A stretch of 64,000 nucleotides of DNA from Gentiana macrophylla (Eukaryota > Streptophyta > Magnoliopsida > Gentianales > Gentianaceae), in contig CM047813.1 of assembly GCA_026214975.1 (NCBI GenBank), positions 30,778,589 to 30,842,588 on the forward strand. The letters are read 5' to 3'. Within the stretch, counting starts at the first letter, position 1. Every line of letters begins with the position of its first letter. The translations under genes were made by a program, and so were the position numbers. Positions 13,677-25,275 of this stretch are shown here, piece after piece. The notes under the pieces are model-generated. The model was not told where the DNA came from, did not search any database, and saw only the letters and a program-made list of their open reading frames with translations.

Positions 13677-14247
13677 GGTGTGTATACGTTCTTTGGCAGC
13701 TTCGGCTGAGTATGTGGAGGCACTGGCGAGCTATCGGACCCAAGGATCGTGTCCACCTTTATCTGATCGATGGTCGAAACCGCAGCCCGGGGTAGTAAAG
13801 AGCAATGTTGATTCGTCTGTCACAGAGACGGGTGCAGGTATTGGGGTGATCTTTCGTGACTCACAAGGCTCAGTTTTGCACTCCTTTGCGTATCATTTTG
13901 ATCCCGACAATTCTGTGGAATATTTGGAGCTTAAGGCCATCTCTTTGGCTCTAGAGGAGGCATTACATTTACAGATCCAGAGGTTAGAGGTGGAAAGTGA
14001 TTGTTTGGCATGTGTTGCACGTCTTCAACGACTAGGGGAGGATCTTACTGCTTACGGTTGTCTAGTTCAGGACTGTTTGACATGTTTACCTAGCTTTTCG
14101 CATGTTTCCTTTTCTTTTATTCGGCGTGTGGGGAATGTCCCGACGCATCTTTTAGCTCGACATGGATTGATGGTTTCTTCTCGTACACTTTGGGGATCTT
14201 CACCCCCGGGTGACGTTTTGACCGCTTGTTTGACGGATCTTGAATAA
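13677..14247 (+). pseudogene. LINE RNase H-like domain (RVT_3 type), 5'-truncated
   Basis: The open frame gives about 190 residues of a type-1 RNase H-like domain as found at the C-terminus of plant L1-type LINE ORF2 proteins. Visible family signatures in order: a PQPGVVKSNVDSSV segment with the first catalytic Asp, GAGIGVIFRDSQGSV, the Glu in EYLELKAISLALEEAL, the ESD triad in EVESDCLACV, and GNVPTHLLARHG near the end. The natural N-terminus (endonuclease and reverse transcriptase) is missing and no ATG opens the frame, so it is a retroposed 3' piece. A domesticated RVT_3 gene is unlikely given the flanking TSD and poly(A). Confidence 0.8.
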
Positions 14248-14270
14248 TAAAAGTTCAGTTTTTCAAAAAA
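13677..14270 (+). mobile_element. 5'-truncated LINE copy with target-site duplication
   Basis: A 3' LINE fragment that starts inside the coding region, passes a stop codon at 14245-14247, then a short 3' UTR and a poly(A) run. An 8-bp direct repeat aaagttgt flanks it (13669-13676 and 14271-14278). The open frame is undamaged throughout, so this insertion is probably younger than the LINE at 36-39 kb. Confidence 0.75.
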
Positions 14271-14445
14271 AAAGTTGTAAAGAAAAATATAATTACATAG
14301 TATTTCTTTATTATATAAAAAATAAGTTGACATTAAAAAAAAATGAAATTACAAAACAATTTTTTTTTTTGAAAAAAAACAAATCTTTTTACCTTGTCAA
14401 AAAAAAAACTTTTAATCTTGTAAAAAAAAAAATTTTTTTTTTTAA
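14271..14445. other. Low-complexity A/T-rich spacer
   Basis: Repeated runs of 8-12 A or T (for example 14333-14342, 14359-14370 and 14421-14443). Possibly old LINE tails plus the outermost part of the MULE end. It makes the exact outer MULE boundary and its TSD impossible to read by eye. Confidence 0.6.
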
Positions 14446-14560
14446 TAAATGCTGAAAAATAAAATATTTATCGTTTCGGCGCTTATCTCAAACTATTTCC
14501 TCCGAATGGGTCCACGTCAAGATTGTTTAATGAAGCATTGGTTGAACTGCGTCTTTACCC
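14446..14560 (+). repeat. Left terminal inverted repeat of the MULE
   Basis: Matches the reverse complement of 27380-27494 with few mismatches, extending from aaatgctgaaaaa to the ttggttgaactgcg subterminal word. The T-run just outside (about 14432-14443) may also belong to it. Mutator-type TIRs of this length are typical. Confidence 0.8.
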
Positions 14561-14577
14561 TTAATTTGAAAATTATC

Positions 14578-14684
14578 AAAGCCGCTGGTTCAACCAGCGG
14601 CTTTACCCTGGGAAAAAAACGGGAAGCCTCTGTATTCCTGAGAAATTTTACAGATGAAGAAGCCGCTGGTTGAACCAGCGGCTT
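14578..14684. repeat. Two perfect subterminal palindromes of the MULE
   Basis: 14578-14604 is a perfect 13+1+13 palindrome built on AAAGCCGCTGGTT; 14660-14684 is a perfect 12+1+12 palindrome with the same core and the opposite central base. Related, less perfect copies occur near the other MULE end at 27341-27404. Spacing (about 82 bp) and presence at both ends suggest transposase-binding subterminal repeats, but that is inferred. Confidence 0.85.
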
Positions 14685-15164
14685 TAGCAGTTATATAAAA
14701 AAACGCGATTTTCACCCCATTTTCTTATTTCCAACCCTAAAACCAAAATCCCCAAATTCTCTCCCAGCGGATTTCGCCACCCCAACTCAAATTAGTCCAT
14801 TTCGCATCAAGATTCTTACTTTCTTCAACCAAATCAAAGGTTTCATCCATAGTTTATCATCCAAATTACTCCATTTCGCATCGAAATTCTCTCCCAACCC
14901 ATATCAAAGGTGAAAATCGCAGGTTTTTTTTCGTTTTTTTGTTGCAATTGAAAGCATTCATTGTTTGGATAACGAATAAGTGTTGATATTCATCGATTTG
15001 TGATATGTGTAGAAGGTTGTTTGTTTAATTTTATTAGTTTTCGATTTATATTGTGTATGCGGATTTGGTTTTAGGTTTTGCTTGAGTTGAGATGTAATCT
15101 TGAAGTCTATGTTAGAAATTCATTAAAGGGTGTTAAAAGTAGGAGTTAATTTAGTTTTTTTAAA

Positions 15165-17580
15165 GTGATGGAGATATATAATTATCCGTTGACTTGTTGG
15201 TGGAATGGTGAAATAGTAATTCACGGTGAAAATGTTACTTACAAAGGTGGTTGTGAAACCTTTATTATTGTCAATAGTAACATTGGTATCAATGAGCTTA
15301 AGAATGAGATATATGATGCTATGGAGGTTGATAGTACTAGATTTGACCTAAACGTGAAGATGAAATTCCCTAGTGTGCGAGGCTATAAAGTGTTAGCTTT
15401 AAGTAATGATCGTGGTTTAAAAGCTATGTGGGCAAGCGTGTGTCAATCGAAAGCCCCCTCTATGGATTTATATATTGAATTGACACCCATTGAACAACCT
15501 AACATGTCATTCACCAACATGCTTGTTAGTCAAGTTGAGGATCCCAATTGGTTTGTGTCTTTGTCGACTAATAATGTTGATGAAGCATCACTAGATGGTA
15601 ATATCGAAGGGGATGAGATTGAAGACGAGGATGATATGTTGTTGTTAAGTCGATGAAGATAGTGGGGTAGACCTAGTATCATTAAAGGATCATGATACCG
15701 AGTTTACTAAGCTTCATTCTATAGATGAAGAATATTTAAACAGTTTGGTATAACTCTAGTGATTTTCAATATAAGAGCGGTGGTGAGTTTGGGGTGGGGC
15801 AAGAATTTGCCAACAAAAAAGCATTGGGGCAAATTGTGACAACATACAATGTCGAAAGGAACCAAGTCTATAAAACCACGAATCGAAACCTCACACCGTC
15901 ACATTCAAATGTGGAAGGAAACCAATTGCTTGTAGTTGGTATTTAAGAGCCTCTCAAAAGAATGTTGCATCGGATGTCTTCACTATCGTCACCTATAAAG
16001 GCCCCTACGAAAAACTCTTGTGTGGTTCACAAACCATCCATGGATCACCCGAATTTAAAGCGAGAGTTTATCGACAACGCTATAAAGCCCCTTGTGCAAG
16101 CAGATTGGGGTGAAAGTTAGTGTACTAAAAGCCTTCATAACAAAAGAATTCAACTTCACGATCTCTTATGGTAAAGCATGGAGTGCAAAACAAAAGGCTA
16201 TAGGTGCTCTTTATGGAGATTGGGAGGAGTCTTACCAATATCTTCCTCGTTACATGGAAGCTTTGAAAGAAGCAAATCCAGCACCATGGTGCATTTTGTT
16301 AATAAGCCAACCCACGATCCTTACATTTGAACAATTTCATTGTGTTTTTTTGGGCATTTGGCCCTCAATCGAGGTTTCCAACATTGCAGGCCTGTCATCA
16401 CAATTGATGGAACTCATTTATACGGGAAGTATCGTGGCGTTATGTTGATTGCCATGGGAGTTGATGCGAATGAACAACTTTTTCCATTAGCATTTGCCAT
16501 AGTTGAAAAAGAAGATCACGACAATTGGAGGTGGTTTTTGGCTTGCATAAGGTGTTTTGTCACAAAACGTCATGGACTTTGTGTCATCTCTGACCGGCAT
16601 GCGGGTATCCTATCGCATTGTCTCTGAGAGGTAGTGGTTGGGAGGAGCCATATGCTTTTCATAGATTTTGTATCAGACATCATGCATCCAACATCCAAAA
16701 GACGTTCAAAAATACGGATTTGAAAAAAATGTTTACCAACACAGCTATGGAACATCAAATTCGCAAATTTGATAAAGGGATGCAAAGATCGGTGCACTCA
16801 ATCATCGTGCTAAGAGTTTGTTAGAAGGCATTCCTTTAAGCAAGTGGTCTCTTGCTCACGACGGCGGGTTAAGATACGGTATCAAAACCTCTAATTTATG
16901 CGAATGCTTCAATGGTGTGTTAAAGGGGGTTCGATTTCTGCCTATTCAAGCCCTTGTGAAAGCTACTTTTACTCGAGTAAACAAATACTTTGTCGATCGA
17001 CGTGAAGTAGCAAGGAATAGGATGCGTAATGGTATGAAATGGTCGGAGAAGATAACGGTTCAACTCGAGAGAGAAATAGTGAAACTGCCGCTCACCATGA
17101 GGTTACTTGTTTCAATATACAAGAAGGTGTATATGGAGTGGTTACTAGACAAGGTAATCGTCATGGATGCATGGCTAATCGTAGTCACACGTTGAATCTT
17201 TCAAGAGGGCGTGTACATGTAACAAGTGGCAAAACCTACATTATCCATGTTCTCATCTTATAGCGGTTTGTCGCTCGCACTTCATAGACACGGATCAATA
17301 TGTTGACCCTTTGTTCTCATGTGGGGAATACTTTGGTTCTTATCGTGCATGCTTTCTACATGTGCCTGACGAGGATTATTGGAAGACAATGACGGGACCG
17401 GTACTAGTAGTCAACCCCGCATGGAAAAGAGGCAAGGGACGTCCGAAATCTAAAAGAATCCGTAATGAAATGGATGAGTTACCAAAGACAAATGTTACAT
17501 GTAGTTTATGTAATTTGCCCGGTCATAACAAGCGCTCTTGTCAATTGAAACAATCTAATTTGCCCGGTCCTTCACGGTAA
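15165..17580 (+). pseudogene. Degenerate mudrA-family MULE transposase
   Basis: Coding blocks occur in order but in shifting frames. 15165-15656 is an N-terminal domain starting MMEIYNYPL and ending in an acidic EGDEIEDEDD stretch. The DNA-binding region follows around 15770-16060 with stops and shifts. The MULE catalytic core is at about 16330-16620: TIDGTHLYGKYRGVML carries the first catalytic Asp and CVISDRHAGI the second. Further blocks are FHRFCIRHHASNIQ, then TSNLCECFNGVL, which probably contains the catalytic Glu. A SWIM-like zinc-binding segment lies around 17200-17290. The C-terminal zinc knuckle is CSLCNLPGHNKRSC (17497-17538). At least five frame changes make it non-functional as read. 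The apparent stop at 17578 lies just inside a plausible GT-AG intron (donor 17577, acceptor ending 17683), so the original C-terminus may have run a few codons further. Confidence 0.9.
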
Positions 17581-17688
17581 TGGTTTGTATTTCTTTTTTT
17601 TTTTGTTTTGATTCTAGTATACCATGTTTATATTGTATTCATTTGTTATATAGTCACTAATGAATTGTGCTTTATTTATGTAGATCAC

Positions 17689-19538
17689 ATGGAGCCGGGA
17701 CCAATTAATGGTAGCGTTCTAACACGTCAACATCAACACAGAAGCAGCATCATCTGGGAAGGAGAGGTATAATCGTTAATGTTTGCTTTTTCGCAATAAC
17801 AATTTGTTTCTTTATAAAAAATAGTAACATGTTTTTTTTTTTGCAGGAGTGTAAGTCTCTCGTATGTCGGACGCATCTTATGTCAAAGGAACATTATCAG
17901 GTGCATGATTTGGTTGTTGATTTTTTGAGAGAGACACAGTTCTATGGGATCCATAGGTTGCCATTTGTCGCCATTAATGCCAATTTAATTACCGCATTAG
18001 TTGAGCGGTGGCGTCAACAAACACACACATTTCATATGACAATTGGAGAGGTGGGCATAACGTTACAAGATGTTAACGTCTTATTAGGTCTTAAGGTCGG
18101 TGGCTTACCTATTACGGGGACAACTAATCATCGATGGGCCGATCTCTTAGAGCAAACATTGGGTATAAGGCCACCAAGGCGCTTTTAAAGGTAATACCTT
18201 GAAATTATCGTGGTTAAAAGATAATTTTCAAGGGTTACATGAGATGCAAATCAAGAACAAATTCATAGGCATGTTAGAGCATATCTCATTATATTTGATA
18301 GGAGCCGTCCTCTTCCCGGATAAGAGTGGAAATAGGGTTCAACTAATCTATTATCCTCTAGTGGTTGATTTGCACCGACTTGGTGAATATAGCTTGGGGA
18401 GTGGGGTACTCGCTTGTTTATACCGTAATTTGTGTGTGGCAAGCAAGAAAGGGGCAAGTGAAATCGGTGGATGTTTAGTGCTGTTACAGCTGTGGTCATG
18501 GGAGCGTATCACCATTGATCGACCTACACGGATTAAGTCACGTGTTACGGAAGAAGAGGGAGTAGACTATCCACTTGGGTCACAAATGCAAGCGGGAGTT
18601 GACCCTTTAGGATGTAAGTGGCTACGAGTTGAGCGGACATATACCGATCATTTATCGGGGTTGGTAACCTATAGACATGCATTTGATACTATGACAGATG
18701 CAATGTTCACATGGCAACCATACACGTGGGACATCCTTAGCCATCTTCCGCCTCTATGTTTTGAGGACACCGATGAGTGGATTGTAATTGCTCCACTCAT
18801 TTGTTTTGACGTGGTGGAATGGCATTATCGTGACAGAGTAGTTCGACAATTCGGTTGGCATCCAACGGTGCCTAATGAATGTGACACAGGTGTCCATTTG
18901 CACTCGCTTGATAGGCGGGGAAACACAACGGATTATGCGCTTAAGCACGGGGATTATATTCAGTTGTGGGCCAATCGCAAATCATCGTTGGTTCCACGTG
19001 GTGTTCCTTACAACGGTTATCTTCAACACAATGATATGTACTTACAGTGGTACCGTCAGATCACCCGGCGCATTATTAGCCCTCAAAGTGCAAACGTTGT
19101 TGAACACTATGAAACGCAACACAATTTCTATCCTACCGCTGCCGACTATGAACAACTTGTAAGTATATTTTAAATTTTGTTTTCTAATTTCATACATAGA
19201 AATTTGTTTTATTTGTTTTGTGTTCGCAGCAGGGAATGTTTACTGCTATCAAAATACGACTAAGTTGCTTGCGAACATGCCGGATGACATCCCGATGGCA
19301 CAAGTGAGGCTCGTTCAACAAATGCGATCGATGTCCCTTCAAGTGTTACAAAACACAAGACAGGGGACATCTCGATCCAACTCAACTCAAGAGGTCGAAC
19401 ATCCTAGCCGGAACTTCGCGATACGACTTTAGGAACTTGGCAAGTGCTCAACTGACACCGATCGAGGAGGTAGACACACCAGCAGAATGTTCGTCTTCAC
19501 GTAGAAGGACGAAGAAAAGTCGTACCCGAACAAGTTGA
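17689..19538 (+). pseudogene. Degenerate plant mobile domain (PMD) protein gene
   Basis: Exon 1 is 17689-17766 (start MEPGPINGSVL), followed by a GT-AG intron (17767-17846). The main exon 17847-19158 has one frameshift near 18175, before the GNTLKLSWLKDNF segment. A second intron (19159-19229) leads to the last exon. Family features of the PMD / serine-threonine phosphatase 7 long-form-like group: FHMTIGEVGITLQDVNVLLGL near the N-terminus; the GAVLFPDKSGNRV block; and VACLYRNLC-type wording around ACLYRNLCVASK with LQLWSWERI after it. Another frameshift occurs at about 19250. The tail is basic (SSRRRTKKSRTRTS), ending at 19536-19538. PMD proteins such as MAIN act in the nucleus in host plants. 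Here the gene follows mudrA at about 110 bp inside the MULE, the place of a second transposon gene. Confidence 0.85.
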
Positions 19539-19647
19539 TATGATCAAACATTTCTTTTGTTTTGGTTGTAATACAACAAAAACTTTCATTTCCTTAACGA
19601 ATATTGTTTTTTTTTTCTCTTTTAATGACGTAGTTTCAATGAATGTG

Positions 19648-21469
19648 TGATGACGGTCAAATTATACCCGTAAAAGTCATCAACATTGACCTTAAATCGA
19701 GATTAATAATATATATTTCATATTAAATCACATGTTTATATTTAATATTTAATGTTATGTGATTTATATTATGTAAATTGGTATTTAAATTTGTTTTTAT
19801 TATTTAAAGCCGATTTATTGTGTGATAATTATTGATTTTGCAGATCACAACAAATCGAGAGGATTAATGTCATTCAATCAATTATATCAAGATAAAGAAG
19901 GAAGAAAATCGGAGCATTAATCAAGAGATAAATGAGAGATTAATCGGATCAACAGAAAGCGTGCGATGGGGAACAAGATAGACGAGAAAAAGCGATTGAC
20001 GCGTGAAAAGTTAGGTTCGGTCGACCGAGCCTTGATGCTTGATCGACCGAGTGTCACCTCTCGGTTGACCGAGCCTCGGTTTGGGTCGGTTTTAGAAACT
20101 TTAATCGTGTTTATCTTCTAGAATCACCTAAGTCGGCAAAAACTCCTATATAAGCAGCAGCTTCGAGAAATTGTAATTCATATTCATATTCATTCAATAA
20201 TACCATACAATTCTACTTTGATATTTTGATACAATGTAGCATAATTAGATTGAAGGTTTCCAGAGTTTAAGGGCTGCAAATTATGTAAGCCTTTATTTTC
20301 TGTTTCTTTTATTTCAAGTAATTAATCCCTCCCAATTATGCTTTATCGTTTGAGTTAGTTAATTCATAGCTAGATGATGTAGATCTAGGCTATGACGTTA
20401 GGGATGTGGCGAAGCCTTGTCTATGAGGATCCCATAACCTACGTCATATGTTTAACGTCTATTCATGAATCTGTATTGTTTAATTAATGCGTATCTATGT
20501 TAGTTTATATGAATACTTTACGAATTCTTCGCTTTAATCTGCTCGTATGATGAAACGCCGAGAGATACGTTCGAGGGATGTAATCTGGGATGAAATTGAT
20601 TCGGGTGACCGAATGAGTTCACTCGGTCGACCGAGCCCATCTATTCGGTCGACCGAGCCTGTTTTATCCGTTAAATAGCCACGTCTTTATGGTTAGGTTA
20701 ACTTAATAGAATTTATTATCTCGGTGAGGTATGGCCACGGCTCGTTGCTCGTCGCTTTTAATTCGCGTCACGATTAGGAAATACCAATATAGGACTCTAG
20801 GTCGGCTTATGAATGACCTTCCGGGCTTTCAATGAGATCTAGCGAGCGGTTTTATTTTGGGAATTGTGCACACCTAGTTATACGCAGTCGTAGACTAGCA
20901 TGAGACCTAAAAGGTAATTGTTAGTTGGACGAGGGCTTGAGCGATCGTTTAGGAAATACGCCTAACCACGGGAATGTTGCACGGGCGAGGTGTACGGTTA
21001 ATATCGGCATCCTTAGAGTCGTAATAGCGTGTGAGTTATATGAGATGGAGGCACCAAAAGCGAAAGTCACGTAACAATATCACGGTGATCTAGTGACCTA
21101 ACCGGTGCTAAGTCAAGTTAAAGAGGATGACTCCGTAGCCAATCTAAAATAAGATACAAACGGATTGACAGCTTAATAAGTTCGATTTATCATATAAATT
21201 ATCTAGGTCCAAACGATAAAGACTATAATTGGGAGAGTTAATTACGTTGTGTAGAGTTGTGTCTTTACTTTTCTTGTTTTATGTTGGTCGTAGACCGCCT
21301 CTATGTCCTTGACATGTTTAATTAATTGTTTGTATATAAGATGATCCACAATTGGTTCCTGTGGGATCGACCTTGATTCACTATAGCTATACTACGATGG
21401 GCCTAGTCCTCTTGCTAATCTTGGTTTATGGTGGTCGAGTATATTATAACCTGATTGACCACGTCATCA
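19648..21469 (+). repeat. 5' LTR of LARD-L
   Basis: 1822 bp. The first ~140 bp appear identical to the 3' LTR. A TATA-like ctatataagcag lies at about 20151-20162. Upstream, around 20016-20085, are several TCGGTCGACCGA-type palindromic words; two more sit downstream at 20629-20660. Differences from the 3' LTR are mostly 1-5-nt indels. Confidence 0.95.
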
Positions 21470-21475
21470 AGTTTT

Positions 21476-21493
21476 TGGCGCCGTTGCCGGGAA
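21476..21493 (+). other. Primer binding site of LARD-L (tRNA-Asp type)
   Basis: TGGCGCCGTTGCCGGGAA begins 6 nt after the 5' LTR and is complementary to the 3' end of plant tRNA-Asp. The usual plant motif ends in GGGGA; here one G appears lost. This site is characteristic of the Tat/Athila branch of Gypsy elements. Confidence 0.9.
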
Positions 21494-22302
21494 CCAACGG
21501 TCAATTTTATATATAAATAATTTTTATTCATGTCGAAGTTTTCGCTTTAGTCCGCTTACGTTTTGAGTCCTCTCGGTTGTATGCGCTCTGTGTGATTTCG
21601 TGTTTCTGTTTATCCCCGTATGTTTAATCCGTAAGTCTGATAGCAGCATGGGAAACCATGTTAAAATCAGTCTACGGTCTGTTTGTTTTTATTTTTCTTC
21701 TGTTTGCAGAAACCAGGGAAGCAATAATCCAAGTCAATAATTTTTCAAGGGCGCTGAGAAAATAACCCAGCAACATGCGGAATTCCTACTCTACGATGGG
21801 AAAGGTGATGGAAGCAATACCTTTAAAGCACCAAGATGGCTCCGAAAAAAAAAATTTAAAGGCTTAAATTCTTAGTAATGTACAATGTTGAAGGCAAGGT
21901 ACCACCTTTTTTTTTATGTTTTATTACCTTTTGGTTTTTTGAGCATAAGTTAGCCTATACATGAATCTTAGTAAGAATATTAGCCCGGAGTTGGTTTGTA
22001 AGATTAATTTTATTAGTGTGGAAGGTTACGCTTCAAGTCCATCTCATCTAGAGGTGTAAGGAAACATGTAGTCGTTGAAAGGAAGCAGTGAATAAAGAGT
22101 TCCTCGTAGTTCTGTTAAAATCTCATTGTCCTATGCATGAGACTGCTTCTACTGGCCATAGGAGCAACAAATTGTGTAGTTTAAGCATTCACAATCTAAA
22201 GAAGACGTTGAGTTTTGAGAGAACACCATCTTCTGCTTTCGTTGAGTTTTATGGTGATGGCTTCTCGGTGAACCCACCTTAAACAAAAACGAGATTACGC
22301 TT

Positions 22303-22620
22303 TGGGTGACAATTTAGAAATCGAAGAATCTTTGTACATAGGTTCGAAATGGTTTAACCATGGTCAAGCGAGTTCAAACGAGCTTCGGCTCAATCGACTC
22401 CCTCCACGTGTGATGTACGTTACTGATAGTTCAACAAGACTTAGCATAGCCGATAAGCCTTCGGGCTAAACGGGGCTTATCTTGACGGATTGGCCTGAAT
22501 CATCACATATGTTCCAACGAATAAGGCGGCATAGGCTTGCCTCTACATAACCGACCTTATTCGGAGTACTTTGATTCATTGTTTCTTATTGTCAAGTCCA
22601 AAACCGTAATTAGTAACCGT
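22303..22620 (+). other. Leader module of LARD-L shared with LARD-B
   Basis: Counterpart of 10120-10437 (reverse complement), about 0.8-1.15 kb downstream of the LARD-L primer binding site, in the element's sense orientation. Homology begins near the word aaattgtca and ends near the word cggtta; sequences outside the block do not match. No ORF is common to both copies. Confidence 0.7.
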
Positions 22621-25261
22621 AATTCACTAATTCCTAAAACGAGCCGAGGTAAGAGCTTTGGATAAATGGTATGGATAAATGTCGTTTCTAGGTCTCACAA
22701 CCAAGGAAAGGGTATTAATTCATAAAAGTGATTTAGCCCACCTCTTATAGTGCTCGAGAGGGTAATGTCCGGCAAGCCGTGAAGGATGATTGACAAGGAT
22801 ACTTCTTTGGAAAGTCGAGCTGAGGGCTTTAAACTCAGAACTACTTCTTTAAAACCCTTAGGATTTCTTTTTAGGATTTTAGGTTTTGTTTTTCTTTGAG
22901 TCCAATAAGAGTACTGTGACATATGTTGAGGTTTTTTATTTTGCCGTGTTCCGATGGCCATTGGGCTAAGGATGTGCAAAACTTTTTTACTCAATATAGG
23001 CCACGTGAAATAGAGTTCCGTAGGAGAGTCAAGAAATTGCTGAATAAAAGGAAATTTAGCAATCAACCTTAAGATGGAAGCATTAAGAGAGCTTGAGAAT
23101 TATTGAAAATGTAATGTAGAAAGATTGGTGTGAACAAGAACAATTTTGGTCAACTTCCAAAATCTTTTAGAATGGTGATCCAAGTGAAAATTCACAGTGG
23201 TGCGCAATTCATTCTGCAACTATCCTTATCTTTCCCTTTACACCTTTTCACCCTTCAACTTTTCGATCCTCTCACCAATCTGCCCCAACAGTTCACATTT
23301 CTAACCATTCTTTCATCGCCTCTCTTTCTTCCATCCGTTTCACTCTCCCACCCAATCTCAATGCCTTAACCATTTTCAACCCACCCATAAACACAATTTC
23401 TTACCCACCCTTTATCTTTTCTTCCCATCCTTATGTGTATCTTTTTCTAAACCCATCACATTCTCAACCTCCATTTTGTTTACCTGAATACCTATGTGTT
23501 ATGAATTTGAATATTGCTCAGCTTTAATGATTATCTTTTATCATTTTGATTTTCTTGATCCTAGTTGGGTAAGTGTAGCTCTGACCCTAGCTAGATTTTA
23601 AAGGTTTTTGGTTTAATCAAAGTACAACTTATCTTTCTACCGGAAGTTTTAAATTTCACATTTTTTTTCCGTTTATTCCGGCGATTCTAGATGATAAGTT
23701 TTGTTCTACATCATCATACTGATCAGACCTTGTTGATGACGGTTATGACTTTTACGTGATACATTGGGTTATTAGTAATTTCGAGGAGTAGCTACATCTC
23801 CCTAAGTTGTGGATATCCAATGCAAGCGAGAAGTTTCTGCGTTAAGTATTTGATTTTATCATTAGCCAATAGGCCGCATTCAATCTGTTATACCTTACCA
23901 AGTTTCTCTTTTATACTAGAATGAATACATAGTGCACCAGTCCACCTCGTGTTTTCCCACATGGGGTTATGCTTTTTGATCTTTGTCTTATCCACCCGGT
24001 TTTTAGATGGAGACTACCATCTTTAGTTGCTTGTTTATTTTTCTTTCTATTTAGTATTTTTCTTGTCTTTGGTTGTATAAAATAAAGTGGCTTAAGCTGT
24101 TTTTAGGTATTCATACCTAATTACTGCCACGTTATTTTATAACTTCCATAGACGTGGTGTTATTAACGGTTTCGTGGAGTTTGTCTGCTTATACAGGTTT
24201 TCACTTGCTTCTCCACAATGTGCTGACATTTACTCCGATATTGTTCCTTTACTTGAGAGCCGTTTCCAGAGCTAAGTCTTTTTCTTAAATTCTCATTTAT
24301 TTTTGTCATTGAGGACAATGCCATGTTTAAGTGGGGGGTAGGAGACTTAGCCATGTTATGTTATAATTGAAAATTGAATGAAACGGCACAAAATTGAAAA
24401 AATTTAATAAATACCATATTATATATCTCGTACCCTTAGAATTGTGAGTTCCTAGCTAAGAATTGATAGGAAAGGAACCAAGTTTCATGAGTACGTGATC
24501 ATTTTATACTTATGTTAAGTCAATTTAAGGATATTCATGCCCGTTTTTGCAAGTAGTTATTTATTATTCAAATACTCAATGAATGAATCGAATACCGCAT
24601 ACGAATCATAATAATCAAGAAATTATGTGTACATTGCATAGATGATTGGTTATGTAGACTTAGTGACGATACTTATTGGTCGATGTATTCTTATCTTCTT
24701 GCCAACAAAAGCGGAGTAATAAGCTTGAGACGTGCACTGTTTTAGCAAAATGTTAGACACTGGGCTTGTAGTAACATTACCAAAGTAGCCCCGCGCTTGT
24801 GGTAATATTCGATGCTATACATGATCTAAGATAGGGGGATACTCTAAAAAGTTTTCTTCCTTGAGATTGATAGTATTTGAAAAATATGAAGATATGAAAA
24901 AATATTCAACTCTTTAAGAGGCTTTGAGTAGTACTCGGTCTCCAAGTCCAAAAACCATATAGATACGCTCTTGCTTATTGCTCTAGTGCTTCAAAAATTT
25001 AAAGGCTTGAGAAATATGAATGCTGAGGTTGGTAGGTTGAGATTTCGAAGTCTGCTTAAACTCTAATCTTGCGCCGAATATATAAAACTAAATGCACATG
25101 CACACATCACTTCGATTCATAGTCAGTAGTGAATAATGGATATCTTATGAGCATGACTAGTATGAGTTGACTTGAGTTTCTTGTGTAAGTATGATTTGAC
25201 CATAGAAAATGTTGTCTTGGGGAATGACTTATTGATAATTTGTTCGGGACGATCAAAGTCT

Positions 25262-25275
25262 AAGTGGGGGGTAGT
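25262..25275 (+). other. Polypurine tract of LARD-L
   Basis: aagtggggggtagt directly precedes the 3' LTR. A near-identical tract (aagtggggggtagg) occurs about 930 bp upstream at 24330-24343, after the ttgaggacaatgc motif, so the element carries two possible plus-strand primers. Confidence 0.8.

Noticed and set aside
22695..23066. 123-codon antisense ORF inside LARD-L as an additional retroelement gene
   Set aside because: No domain or conserved wording; LARD-L has no other coding content for comparison.
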